Shown here: piece by piece, positions 43,328 to 51,665 of the stretch
Position numbering within the stretch: the stretch's first letter is position 1
Layout: every line of letters starts with the position of its first letter
The notes under the pieces: generated by a model
Databases searched by the model: none
Seen by the model: only the letters and a program-made list of their open reading frames with translations
Told to the model about the DNA's origin: nothing
From: Nocardioides panacisoli
GTDB lineage: Bacteria > Actinomycetota > Actinomycetes > Propionibacteriales > Nocardioidaceae
Direction of reading: 5' to 3'
Assembly: GCF_019448235.1 (NCBI RefSeq)
Contig: NZ_CP080409.1
Coordinates: 1,798,001-1,862,000, forward strand
DNA length: 64,000 nucleotides
Position numbers and translations under genes: made by a program

Positions 43328-44635
43328 TCAGCCCTGTCCGGCGAGCTCCAGCTCGAGCCCGGCGTAGGGGTTGGTGCCTCGCGACTTGTAGTCGTCGGGC
43401 GTCCCGCGGGCGATGAGCGGAGCGGTGTTGAACAGGTAGTTGATGTGCTTGGCGTACTGCTTCTCGGGCCACTTCAGGTGCACGACCATGCCCTGCTCAT
43501 CGGAGATGGCGCCGATCTTGGACCAGTTCGCGCTGCCGTTGAACACCAGGCGGTGGTCGCGGTCACCGTTCCAGTTGCCGCTGATGGTCATGACCTTCAT
43601 GTGGAGGTAGCGGTCGAAGGAGCCGTCGCTGTCCCAGTCGTAGACGAGGTGGCGGGTCGGCACACCACTGAGCGCGTTGCGGATCTTGTTGGTCATCATG
43701 GTGAAGACGACGCGGATGTTGCAGCCCTGGTTGTGCAGCTGCTTGATCTTGCGCGCGATGCGCAGGCCGCGCTTGTTCTGGAACACCGACGAGGCGATGC
43801 GCAGCGCCGTCCTGCCGTCGACGCCCGAGCGGACCGCGCCACCGCACTGCACCTTGTTCAGCAGCTGCATCACCTTGTCGCCCTGGTTGCCGAACGGGGC
43901 GAACCAGGCGTTGTGCTGGTCCTGCCAGGCCTGGACGGCACCGAAGCGCTTGTCCTTCAGCGACTGCTTGAACACCTGCTTGTAGGCGCGCCAGACACGG
44001 CCCTTCTCGTAGACGGTGTACCAGTCGTTCCACTGCCGCGTGGCCGCAGCGTGGGTGAAGTTGGCCGACCCCTGGGAGACGATCTTGCTCCGCTTGCCGG
44101 CCTTGGACACCATCATGAACTTGGAGTGCATCGAGCCGCCCCAGCCCCGGCAGGAGTTGGAGCAGGTGCGGGTGAAGCTCTTGCGCGCCCAGCCCCGCTT
44201 GGCGTTGCCCTTCTTCAGGCCGCGGGTCAGGGTCCAGAACGAGCCGTTGCCGTTCTGCTCCTTGGCCAGCTGGCGCGACATGATCAGGCGCACGCTGACC
44301 CCGCGGTTGTGGGCGCGGATGAGCTGCTTGACGATGCCCTTGGACTGCAGGTTCCAGGTCATCACCCAGATCTTCTGACCACCCGGCGTGTGCTTGATGG
44401 TGCGCTTGATCTTGTCGATGATCTTCCACTTCTTGCTGTTGCGGGGATCGTTGAAGGTCTGGCCCTTGCCGATCCCCCAGTTGGCCCACCCCGCGCTGGC
44501 GGCGTTGGAGGCGCCGACGGAGGTCACGCCACTCACGGGGGCCGGCGAGGCGGCCGAGGTGCCGCTGACGCCGAGCGTCGACACCACGAGCCCCACGGTC
44601 AACAAGGTGGCGACGACGATCTTCTTCATGTGCAT
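43328..44635 (-). CDS. Secreted phospholipase D-superfamily protein with altered HKD motifs
   Basis: 435 residues with a signal peptide (about 1-28). Two PLD half-sites are present: GGSMHSKFMMVS with SQGSANFT near residue 200, and RYLHMKVMTIS with VFNGSANWS near 365. In both, the Asp of the HxKxxxxD signature is Ser, while His, Lys and the downstream GSxN are kept. PLD-fold enzymes cleave phosphodiesters in lipids or nucleic acids; loss of Asp may change but need not abolish activity. The mature protein is very basic. ATG 44635 has GAGGAG upstream. Confidence 0.83.
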   Translation of the reverse strand: MHMKKIVVATLLTVGLVVSTLGVSGTSAASPAPVSGVTSVGASNAASAGWANWGIGKGQTFNDPRNSKKWKIIDKIKRTIKHTPGGQKIWVMTWNLQSKGIVKQLIRAHNRGVSVRLIMSRQLAKEQNGNGSFWTLTRGLKKGNAKRGWARKSFTRTCSNSCRGWGGSMHSKFMMVSKAGKRSKIVSQGSANFTHAAATRQWNDWYTVYEKGRVWRAYKQVFKQSLKDKRFGAVQAWQDQHNAWFAPFGNQGDKVMQLLNKVQCGGAVRSGVDGRTALRIASSVFQNKRGLRIARKIKQLHNQGCNIRVVFTMMTNKIRNALSGVPTRHLVYDWDSDGSFDRYLHMKVMTISGNWNGDRDHRLVFNGSANWSKIGAISDEQGMVVHLKWPEKQYAKHINYLFNTAPLIARGTPDDYKSRGTNPYAGLELELAGQG

Positions 44636-44645
44636 GGGTGACTCC

Positions 44646-45083
44646 TCAAGCCAGACAGGAGGTAACTGCTCGGCGGTAGTCGGCGTCCTTCGACAGGCCC
44701 GCCGTGTCGTTCACGTGCTTGCCCTGCACCGCGTAGAACCGGTCAGCGTAGGTGACGATGACCTGTCCCGACGAGCAGTACATCTTCTCCGCCCGCACCT
44801 TGGCGCCGTCCTCGAGGCACCCGGGGTACTTGCGGGGGAACGCGGCATCGGACACCCACACGTCGCTGCACGAGGCCCACGACGGCTTCGCCGTCGTCGG
44901 CGTCGTGCTCGGCGCCGTGGGGCTGCCGGTCGGTTCCGAGGTCGTCGCGGCGGCCTCGGTGTCCTCCGAGACCTCCGACGACTTCTCGCCGCTGCAGCCG
45001 GAGAGCACGGCAGCAGGCAACAGGGCCGCTGCGAGCAGCGAACAGAGCAGCCGAGAACGGCGCCCCCCAGCGGACGAGACCAT
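44646..45083 (-). CDS. Putative lipoprotein of unknown function
   Basis: 145 residues. A basic N-terminus, hydrophobic core and lipobox VLSGC (Cys near 30) define a lipoprotein signal. A Thr/Ser/Pro-rich linker of about 40 residues leads to a small domain with four cysteines (SCSDVWV, PGCLEDG, MYCSSG, TSCLA), probably two disulfides. I do not recognise the family. The start follows TACGAT (45090-45095) by six bases. It lies ten bases upstream of the PLD gene and may be co-transcribed with it. Confidence 0.75.
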   Translation of the reverse strand: MVSSAGGRRSRLLCSLLAAALLPAAVLSGCSGEKSSEVSEDTEAAATTSEPTGSPTAPSTTPTTAKPSWASCSDVWVSDAAFPRKYPGCLEDGAKVRAEKMYCSSGQVIVTYADRFYAVQGKHVNDTAGLSKDADYRRAVTSCLA

Positions 45084-45089
45084 GCGGGC

Positions 45090-45095
45090 ATCGTA
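45090..45095 (-). promoter_or_regulatory. -10 element TACGAT, leaderless
   Basis: TACGAT on the minus strand ends six bases before the ATG at 45083. Confidence 0.5.
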
Positions 45096-45180
45096 GGTGA
45101 CGAGGGCCGAACCCGCGAAACGTCTGGCGGAACCGATCCGCGGCGGTCCCGGGCTGCGCAACCGCGTGACGGGCATCGTC

Positions 45181-45186
45181 TAGCGT
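45181..45186 (+). promoter_or_regulatory. -10 element TAGCGT, leaderless
   Basis: TAGCGT ends seven bases before the GTG at 45194 and decides that start over two GTG codons closer by (45185, 45188). Confidence 0.55.
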
Positions 45187-45193
45187 GGTGGCC

Positions 45194-46453
45194 GTGAGCG
45201 CACCACCGTCCCGCGTGTATGCGGCCCGCCTGGTCGGGCTGCCCGTGTTCGACCCCCGGGGCGACCGGATCGCGAAGGTGCGCGACGTCGTGGTGACCAT
45301 CCGGACGCTTGCCCGCCAGCCCCGCGTGCTCGGCCTGGTCGCCGAGGTCGGCCGCCAGCGCGTCTTCCTCCCGATGACGCGGGTCACGACGATCGAGGGG
45401 GGCCAGGTCACCACCACCGGCCTGCTCAACATGCGCCGCTTCGAGCAGCGCTCGACCGAGACGCTGGTCGTCGGCGAGATCCTCGACCGGACCGTCACCA
45501 TCAACTCCAGCCAGGTCACCGGCACCGTGTACGACGTCGCACTCGAGCGCGCCCGCACCCGCGACTGGGTGGTGAGCCGGGTGGCGATCCGGGAGCCGGG
45601 CAAGGGCCTGCGGCGCCGGGGCCAGACCCACCTCGCGGACTGGGACGAGGTGAGTGGACTCGCCGAGCCCGACGAGCGCCAGGGCGCCACGCACCTGGTG
45701 GCGGCGCTGAACGAGATGCGGCCGGCCGACGCGGCCAGCATCCTGCACGACCTGCCCGTGGAGCGGCGTACGGCGGCCGCGCTGACCCTGGACGACGAGC
45801 GCCTCGCCGACGTGCTCGAGGAGCTCCCCGAGGAGGACCAGGTCCAGATCCTGGAGCACCTCGACGACGAACGGGCCGCCGACGTGCTCGAGGAGATGTC
45901 GGCCGACGACGCCGCGGACCTGGTCTCCGACCTCCCGCCGGAGACGGCCGAACTGCTGCTGGACCTGATGGAACCGGACGAGGCCGACGACGTACGCCGC
46001 CTCATGTCCTACGTGGAGGACACCGCGGGGGCGATGATGACCCCGGAGCCGGTGATCCTGGGGCCCGACGCCACCATCGCCGACGCGCTCGCCCACGTGC
46101 GCCGCCCCGACCTGACGCCGGCACTGGCCGCGATGGTCTACGTCTGCCGCCAGCCCGTCGAGCCGCCGACCGGGAAGCTGCTGGGGGTGGCCCACATCCA
46201 GCGCCTGCTGCGGGAACCGCCCTCGAACCTGGTCGCCGGCGCGGTGGACAAGACCACCGAGTACCTCCACCCCGAGGCGAGCATCGACGAGGTGGCCGCC
46301 CACCTCGCGACGTACAACCTGGTCGCGGCCCCGGTCGTCGACGAGGACCGCCGCCTGCTCGGGGTCGTCACCGTGGACGACCTGCTCGACCACATGCTGC
46401 CCGCCAACTGGCGCGAGCGCACCGACCAGAACCGCGGGGTACGTCGTGACTGA
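45194..46453 (+). CDS. Soluble MgtE N-domain/CBS protein with PRC-barrel-like start
   Basis: 419 residues without membrane segments. The N-terminal 150 residues have a PRC-barrel-like pattern (RLVGLPVFDPRGDRIAKVRDVVV). Residues 170-280 are an MgtE N-domain of repeated helices (VLEELPEEDQVQILEHLDDERAADVLEEM), and 280-405 are two CBS domains (MMTPEPVILGPDATIADAL; LVAAPVVDEDRRLLGVVTVDDLL). Real MgtE magnesium channels add a five-helix membrane domain, absent here. The next gene encodes a DUF1003 membrane protein and overlaps it, so the pair may act together. Ligand and transport role are unproven. Confidence 0.88.
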   Translation: MSAPPSRVYAARLVGLPVFDPRGDRIAKVRDVVVTIRTLARQPRVLGLVAEVGRQRVFLPMTRVTTIEGGQVTTTGLLNMRRFEQRSTETLVVGEILDRTVTINSSQVTGTVYDVALERARTRDWVVSRVAIREPGKGLRRRGQTHLADWDEVSGLAEPDERQGATHLVAALNEMRPADAASILHDLPVERRTAAALTLDDERLADVLEELPEEDQVQILEHLDDERAADVLEEMSADDAADLVSDLPPETAELLLDLMEPDEADDVRRLMSYVEDTAGAMMTPEPVILGPDATIADALAHVRRPDLTPALAAMVYVCRQPVEPPTGKLLGVAHIQRLLREPPSNLVAGAVDKTTEYLHPEASIDEVAAHLATYNLVAAPVVDEDRRLLGVVTVDDLLDHMLPANWRERTDQNRGVRRD

Positions 46454-46982
46454 GCGCCGCGACGAACGTCTCGACACCCCCCTCAAGACCCGGCGACGGA
46501 TCCACCTCCCCCGCTACGACGCCGACGCCTTCGGCGTCTTCGCCGAGCGCTTCGCGCGGTTCATGGGCACTGCCACCTTCCTGATCTGGATGACGCTGTT
46601 CATCGCGGTCTGGATCCTGTGGAACACGGTCACGCCCTTCGCGTTCGACCCGTACGCCTTCTTGTTCCTGACCCTCATCCTGAGCCTCCAGGCCTCCTAC
46701 GCCGCGCCGCTGATCCTGCTGGCACAGAACCGGCAGGAGGACCGCGACCGGGTGGTCGCGACGCAGGATCGCGAGGCGACGGCCCGGGCCCATGCCGACA
46801 TGGAGTTCCTGGCCCGGGAGGTGGCCTCGCTGCGGATGGCCATCGGCGAGGTCGCCACGCGCGACTACGTCCGTTCCGAACTGCGGTCGCTGCTGGCCGA
46901 GCTGGACGCACGGGAGGTCGAGCGTGCCGACGCCGAGGACGCCGACGAGCCGAGTGGGAAGCCTCACGAGGGGCGCGACTAA
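46446..46982 (+). CDS. DUF1003 membrane protein
   Basis: 178 residues. Two membrane segments (FLIWMTLFIAVWILWNTV and AFLFLTLILSLQASYAAPLILLA) follow a conserved DAFGVFAERFARFMGT stretch, and a helical tail (NRQEDRDRVVATQDREATAR) follows; all are hallmarks of DUF1003. The GTG start overlaps the MgtE-like gene's stop by eight bases, so translation is coupled and a joint function is likely. The family function is not known. Confidence 0.9.
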   Translation: MTERRDERLDTPLKTRRRIHLPRYDADAFGVFAERFARFMGTATFLIWMTLFIAVWILWNTVTPFAFDPYAFLFLTLILSLQASYAAPLILLAQNRQEDRDRVVATQDREATARAHADMEFLAREVASLRMAIGEVATRDYVRSELRSLLAELDAREVERADAEDADEPSGKPHEGRD

Positions 46983-47002
46983 CGCCGTCGGCACCCACTC
47001 CC

Positions 47003-47008
47003 TAGACT
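47003..47008 (+). promoter_or_regulatory. -10 element TAGACT before the Mrp ATPase gene
   Basis: TAGACT ends eight bases before the ATG at 47017 (five before an adjacent in-frame GTG at 47014), consistent with a leaderless or near-leaderless mRNA. Confidence 0.5.
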
Positions 47009-47016
47009 CGTCGGTG

Positions 47017-48189
47017 ATGAGTACGACCCACGCCCCCACCGTCGACCAGGTCAACGACGCACTCGCGACGGTGAACGACCCCGAGATCAAGAAGCCCATC
47101 ACCGAGCTGGGGATGGTCGACAGCGTCGACATCTCCGACGAGGGTGTCGTCCGGGTCAAGGTGCTCCTCACCGTCGCCGGGTGCCCGCTGAAGGACACCA
47201 TCAACAACGACGTGACCACGGCCGTCGGCGCGGTGGAGGGCGTGACGCGGGTCGACCTCGAGATGGGCGTCATGACCGACGAGCAGCGCGCCGGGCTCCA
47301 GGAGCAGCTCCGGGGCGGCCAGGCCCAGCGCGAGATCCCCTTCGCCCAGCCGGGGTCCCTGACCAAGGTGTTCGCCATCGCCAGCGGCAAGGGCGGCGTC
47401 GGCAAGTCCTCGGTGACGGTCAACCTCGCGTTGGCGATGGCCGAGCAGGGCCTGAAGGTGGGCGTGGTCGACGCCGACATCTACGGCCACTCGGTCCCGG
47501 CGATGCTGGGCGTGGCCGACGAGCGCCCGACGCAGGTCGACGACCTGATCATGCCCGTCCCCACCTCGAGCGGGGTCTCGGTGATCTCGATCGGCATGCT
47601 CAAGCCGCGGCGCGACCAGGTCGTGGCCTGGCGCGGGCCGATGCTCGACCGTGCCCTGGTCCAGATGCTCGCCGACGTCTACTGGGGCGACCTGGACGCG
47701 CTGCTGCTGGACCTGCCGCCCGGCACCGGCGACATCGCGATCTCGCTGGGTCAGCACCTGCCCGGCTCGGAGGTCGTCGTGGTGACCACACCGCAGGAGG
47801 CGGCCGCCGAGGTGGCCGAGCGGGCCGGCACGATGGCCTCGATGATGCACCAGCGCGTCGTCGGCGTCATCGAGAACATGAGCTACCTGCCCTGCCCGCA
47901 CTGCTCGGACGAGGGCAAGGACCACCGCCTGGAGGTCTTCGGCTCCGGCGGTGGCGCCCGGGTGGCCGACACCCTCTCCCAGCGGTTCGGCTACGACGTC
48001 CCCGTGCTCGGCCAGGTGCCGCTGGACCTCGCCCTGCGCGAGGGTGGCGACGCCGGCACACCGATCGTCTCCTCCGCACCCGAGACCGAGGCCGCCACCT
48101 CGCTCAGCGGCATCGCCGAGCGACTCGCCGGACGCGGCCGCGGACTCGCCGGCATGCAGTTGGGGCTGACACCGAGCAACCGGCTCTGA
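47017..48189 (+). CDS. mrp: Mrp/NBP35-family Fe-S cluster carrier ATPase
   Basis: 390 residues. An N-terminal MIP18/DUF59 domain (VNDPEIKKPITELGMVD...VAGCPLKDTI) precedes a ParA-like ATPase with Walker A IASGKGGVGKSSVTVNLA near residue 124 and LLDLPPGTGDIAIS. The Fe-S-binding Cys pair is in LPCPHC near 292. Mrp/ApbC proteins deliver Fe-S clusters to apo-proteins. The placement between DUF1003 and tatB matches other actinobacteria, as far as I recall. Confidence 0.93.
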   Translation: MSTTHAPTVDQVNDALATVNDPEIKKPITELGMVDSVDISDEGVVRVKVLLTVAGCPLKDTINNDVTTAVGAVEGVTRVDLEMGVMTDEQRAGLQEQLRGGQAQREIPFAQPGSLTKVFAIASGKGGVGKSSVTVNLALAMAEQGLKVGVVDADIYGHSVPAMLGVADERPTQVDDLIMPVPTSSGVSVISIGMLKPRRDQVVAWRGPMLDRALVQMLADVYWGDLDALLLDLPPGTGDIAISLGQHLPGSEVVVVTTPQEAAAEVAERAGTMASMMHQRVVGVIENMSYLPCPHCSDEGKDHRLEVFGSGGGARVADTLSQRFGYDVPVLGQVPLDLALREGGDAGTPIVSSAPETEAATSLSGIAERLAGRGRGLAGMQLGLTPSNRL

Positions 48190-48217
48190 GCCCCGGTCGA
48201 GCGAAGAGGGCGATCGG

Positions 48218-48544
48218 GTGTTCGACATCGGCTTGGGCGAGATGGTCGTCATCGCCTTCGTCGCCGTCCTCGTCTTCGGCCCGGACAAGCTCCCGGAGCT
48301 GATGCGGCAGGCCGGTGCGATGCTGCGCCAGCTGCGCCACTTCGCCACCAACGCCCGCGACGAGATCCGCGACGAGCTCGGTCCGGCGTACGCCGACCTG
48401 GAGCTGCGTGACCTCGACCCGCGGGAGATCGTGCGACGCCAGCTCGCCGACGCGATGGCCGACGAGCCCGAGCCCGAGCAACGTCCCGGACAGCTGCCGC
48501 TGGCGGCGGGCGAGACGCCGCCGTACGACCTCGACGCGACCTGA
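48218..48544 (+). CDS. tatB: Sec-independent translocase subunit TatB
   Basis: 108 residues. MFDIGLGEMVVIAFVAVLVFGPDKLPEL is the typical TatA/B N-terminal membrane helix, with the hinge FGPDKLP and then an amphipathic helix (QAGAMLRQLRHFATNARDEI). The EM residues in the helix and the 100-residue length favour TatB over TatA. It works with TatC to export folded proteins; tatA and tatC are not adjacent. The GTG start has GAAGAGGG upstream. Confidence 0.9.
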   Translation: MFDIGLGEMVVIAFVAVLVFGPDKLPELMRQAGAMLRQLRHFATNARDEIRDELGPAYADLELRDLDPREIVRRQLADAMADEPEPEQRPGQLPLAAGETPPYDLDAT

Positions 48545-48556
48545 GACCCGCGGGCC

Positions 48557-49093
48557 TCAGCCCCGGGACTGGGCGGCCGAGAGCCCGGTGAACGGCACGA
48601 GCACCATGCGGCGCTCCTCGCCGACCACCAGCTCGCAGAAGTCGGCGCCGATCCGGCGCAGCGTGCCCTCGTGACGCTGCCCGTTGCGCTGGTGGAGCAC
48701 GCACCGCTCCCCCGCCTCGGCGATGCGCCGCAGGGCCGAGCCCAGCCGGAGCCGGGCGAGCGGTGACCACGCCACCTCGGGGACGGATCGGACCGACGCG
48801 CCGACGACGCCGGTGACGGCGGCGAGGTTGACCACCCAGTCGTGGCTGCCGGCGGCGACCAGGAGCCATCCGTCGGCGACCCGGTCGATGGTGCCGGTGA
48901 TCGGGTCGAGCCCGTCGGCACTGATGGTCACCTCGGTGCCGACGGAGGCCATGAGGCGCGAGGCGAGCGTGACGGACTGGTACTCGGCGCGACTGCGATC
49001 GGCGATCTCGTCGGCGCGCTCCGCGGCGGCCATGGTGCCCGCGTGGTGTTCGAGGTCGTCGAAGAGGGCGAACAGGTCCGTCTCCCATCCCAT
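48557..49093 (-). CDS. Conserved actinobacterial protein, function unknown
   Basis: 178 residues. The start MGWETDLFALFDDLEHHAGTM (about 20 residues) is a conserved helix, followed by a helix-rich part (AAAERADEIADRSRAEYQSVTL) and then a beta-rich C-terminal part with SM-like or small-barrel character (VTISADGLDPITGTIDRVADGWLLV; RNGQRHEGTLRRIGADFCELVV). I do not recognise a named family. It is convergent with tatB, 12 bases apart. ATG 49093 is chosen; GTG 49102 is possible. Confidence 0.7.
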   Translation of the reverse strand: MGWETDLFALFDDLEHHAGTMAAAERADEIADRSRAEYQSVTLASRLMASVGTEVTISADGLDPITGTIDRVADGWLLVAAGSHDWVVNLAAVTGVVGASVRSVPEVAWSPLARLRLGSALRRIAEAGERCVLHQRNGQRHEGTLRRIGADFCELVVGEERRMVLVPFTGLSAAQSRG

Positions 49094-49196
49094 GAGGGGC
49101 ACTTTCGCAGATCAAGGGTGTGGACAACCAGTTGACAGGGACGACAAAGCAGGATGAAGTGAGGCAAACGCACGCAAACGCAAGGATTCTCGGGCC

Positions 49197-49865
49197 ATGC
49201 CACGCTTCGTCACCTTCGTCACGACCTCCCTGGCGCTGCGCACGGCCGCGGTCTGGGCGAGCGTCACGTCCGCGAGCTGCGGTGTCGGGCTGCTGACGCT
49301 TCCGGTCATCGCCGCCGGCCCCACTCGGGCCTTCACCTCCACGCTGACCTGGGGTTGCGCCGTGCTGGCGCTGCTCGCAGCCGCCGGGGCATGGCTGGTG
49401 ACCACCGACGTGGCCCGCTGCGTCCTCACCCGCCGGGAGGCACGCCGCCCGGTGGGGCCGGTGCGGGCAGCGGTGTTGCTCGCCTGTGGCATCAGCCTCG
49501 TCGCCGGCCCGGTGGGCGCCCAGCCGCCAGCCGACACACCACGGGAGGAGTCGGACCGGACCGCGGCCCGCACCGACCGTGGCGAGGCCCTCGGCGGCCT
49601 GCCACTCCCCGACCGCGCGACGTCCGGCGCCGCGACGACACGGACCGCGTCGCGACCGGACGAGGCCGTGCACGTCGTGCGCCGCGGCGACCACCTGTGG
49701 GGCATCGCGAGCGCACGACTGCCCGGCGATGCCACCGACGCCCGCATCGCCGGCCACGTCCGCGACATCCACGAGCACAACCGCGAGGTGATCGGGCCCG
49801 ACCCCGACCTCGTCCTGCCCGGCCAACGACTCCGACTTCCCCCTGCACCAGGAAGGGACGCATGA
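49197..49865 (+). CDS. Membrane protein with C-terminal LysM domain
   Basis: 222 residues. Three hydrophobic segments (about 12-40, 47-68 and 88-108) precede a low-complexity linker and a LysM domain: VHVVRRGDHLWGIASARL at 163-180 and VLPGQRLRLPP at the end. LysM binds peptidoglycan or related GlcNAc polymers, so the domain is likely outside. The role is unknown. The stop overlaps the next gene's start (ATGA), which indicates joint expression. Confidence 0.82.
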   Translation: MPRFVTFVTTSLALRTAAVWASVTSASCGVGLLTLPVIAAGPTRAFTSTLTWGCAVLALLAAAGAWLVTTDVARCVLTRREARRPVGPVRAAVLLACGISLVAGPVGAQPPADTPREESDRTAARTDRGEALGGLPLPDRATSGAATTRTASRPDEAVHVVRRGDHLWGIASARLPGDATDARIAGHVRDIHEHNREVIGPDPDLVLPGQRLRLPPAPGRDA

Positions 49866-50383
49866 TGATCGACCCCGCCGACTCCACCGCTGCGGCCAGC
49901 TCGCACGACCACTGGGCGGTCCCGGTCGCCGAGACGCAGGGCACCCTCGCCCTGGCCCTCGTGCCGCGCCAGGACCCACCCCGACCCCGGGCCGGTTCTG
50001 GACCGATGGCCACGGTCGTCCCGATCGACCGACGCATGCGCGCCACGGTCGAGGAGTGGGCGCGCCGCTTCGCCCAGGCCGCCGTGGAAGTGGTGGGCGG
50101 GGATCGGCCGGTGTCGCAGCTGCTGCGGTGGGCGACCGACGAGGTCTACGCCGACCTGCAGCGCCGCGCCCGCGTCGTGGCACGGGCGGGACGACACCAG
50201 CCCGGGCTGGCCCGGGTGCAGCCGGTGCGCCCGCGGGTGGTGAGCGTGTGCAGCTGCTTCGTCCGCGACGACGCGGTGGAGACAGCCGTCCACGTCAAGT
50301 ACGGCACCCGCTCCCGGGCAGTGGCGGCCCGCTTCGAGCGGATCCGGCAGCGCTGGGTCTGCGTCGCGCTGGAGTTCAGCTGA
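49862..50383 (+). CDS. Rv-type conserved protein (DUF6459-like)
   Basis: 173 residues. The first 55 are variable and Pro/Ala-rich. The conserved C-terminal half has ATVEEWARRFAQAAVEVVGGDRPVSQLLRWATDEVY, then PRVVSVCSCFVRDDAVETAVHVKYGTRSRAVAARFERIRQRW (positions 125-167), ending VALEFS. This matches an uncharacterised actinobacterial family often near secA or LysM genes (DUF6459, from memory). ATG 49862 has AGGAAGGG upstream and overlaps the LysM gene's TGA. The 3' end overlaps deoA by eight bases. Confidence 0.72.
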   Translation: MMIDPADSTAAASSHDHWAVPVAETQGTLALALVPRQDPPRPRAGSGPMATVVPIDRRMRATVEEWARRFAQAAVEVVGGDRPVSQLLRWATDEVYADLQRRARVVARAGRHQPGLARVQPVRPRVVSVCSCFVRDDAVETAVHVKYGTRSRAVAARFERIRQRWVCVALEFS

Positions 50384-51662
50384 CCCGGTCGATGACCAGC
50401 GGGGGGGCGGCGTACGCCGTCCCGGGCGCGGAGACGGTGTAGCCGTCCTCGAGCGCTGCCAGCGCCCGGTCGAACCGCTCGGGGGTGTCGGTCGACAGCG
50501 TGAACAGCGGGTCGCCGACGGCGACGCGGTCGCCCGGCCGGGCGTGCCAGCGCACTCCCGCACCGGCCTGCACCGGGTCCTCCTTGCGCGCCCGGCCGGC
50601 GCCGAGACGCCACGCCGCCGTGCCGACCGAGAGCGCGTCCAGCCGAGTGAGGACCCCGTCCCGCTCCGCGGTGACGACGTGGGACTCGCGGGCCGTGGGC
50701 AGGGGGGCCTCCGGATCGCCGCCCTGCGCCCGGATCATGCGGCGCCAGGCGTCCATCGCCGACCCGTCGACCAGCTTGTCCGCGGGGTCGACGGCGTCGT
50801 GTCCGGCCGCGGCCAGCATCTCCCGGGCCAGCGCCAGGGTCAGCTCGACGACGTCGGCGGGACCGCCGCCGGCGAGGACGTCGACGGACTCGGCCACCTC
50901 GAGCGCATTGCCGGCGGTGTGCCCCAACGGCGTCGACATGTCGGTCAGCAGGGCCACGGTACGCACACCGGCGTCGGTCCCGAGTCCGACCATCACCTCG
51001 GCCAGCTCGCGCGCACGGTCGGCGTCCTTCATGAAGGCGCCGGAGCCGACCTTGACGTCGAGCACCAGCGCACCGGTGCCCTCGGCGATCTTCTTGCTCA
51101 TGATCGAGGACGCGATCAGCGGGATCGCCTCCACGGTGCCGGTGACGTCGCGCAGGGCGTAGAGCTTGCGGTCCGCAGGCGCCAGCCCGTCGCCTGCCGC
51201 GCACACCGCGGCACCGACCTCGTCGAGCTGGGCACGGAGCTCGTCGTTGCTCAGTGCGGCGCGCCAGCCCGGGATGGACTCCAGCTTGTCCAGGGTGCCC
51301 CCGGTGTGGCCGAGGCCGCGTCCCGAGAGCTGCGGCACGGCGACCCCGCACGCCGCGACCAACGGGGCGAGCGGGAGCGTGATCTTGTCCCCGACCCCGC
51401 CGGTGGAGTGCTTGTCGGTGGTCGCGCGGGACAGCCCGGAGAAGTCCAGACGCTCCCCGGACGCGATCATGGCCGCGGTCCACGCCGAGATCTCGGCACG
51501 GTCCATGCCGTTGAGCAGGATGGCCATCGCCAGGGCCGACATCTGCTCGTCGGCCACCTCACCGCGGGTGTAGGCATCGATCACCCAGTCGATCTGACCG
51601 GTGGTCAGCGTGCCCCGGTCCCGCTTGGTCGCGATCACCTCGACAACGTCGTGCTCGGCCAC
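50376..51662 (-). CDS. deoA: Thymidine phosphorylase
   Basis: 428-residue pyrimidine-nucleoside phosphorylase that splits thymidine or deoxyuridine to base and deoxyribose-1-phosphate. Signature segments: TTDKHSTGGVGDKITLPLAPLVAACG near residue 80 (family signature and phosphate binding), SGRGLGHTGGTLDKLESIPG, and VKVGSGAFMKDADRA near 205. The GTG start is three bases after the cdd stop, so cdd and deoA form an operon. It works with the divergent nucleoside importer to salvage pyrimidines. Confidence 0.95.
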   Translation of the reverse strand: MAEHDVVEVIATKRDRGTLTTGQIDWVIDAYTRGEVADEQMSALAMAILLNGMDRAEISAWTAAMIASGERLDFSGLSRATTDKHSTGGVGDKITLPLAPLVAACGVAVPQLSGRGLGHTGGTLDKLESIPGWRAALSNDELRAQLDEVGAAVCAAGDGLAPADRKLYALRDVTGTVEAIPLIASSIMSKKIAEGTGALVLDVKVGSGAFMKDADRARELAEVMVGLGTDAGVRTVALLTDMSTPLGHTAGNALEVAESVDVLAGGGPADVVELTLALAREMLAAAGHDAVDPADKLVDGSAMDAWRRMIRAQGGDPEAPLPTARESHVVTAERDGVLTRLDALSVGTAAWRLGAGRARKEDPVQAGAGVRWHARPGDRVAVGDPLFTLSTDTPERFDRALAALEDGYTVSAPGTAYAAPPLVIDRVS

Positions 51663-51665
51663 GTC

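Noticed and set aside
41392..43416. 674-codon plus-strand open frame
   Set aside because: Antisense to the RCC1-EEP gene, with Ala/Val/Gly-rich sequence and no domain.
34960..45083. Secondary-metabolite gene cluster
   Set aside because: No polyketide, peptide-synthetase, terpene or RiPP core gene; the enzymes fit surface-glycan modification better.
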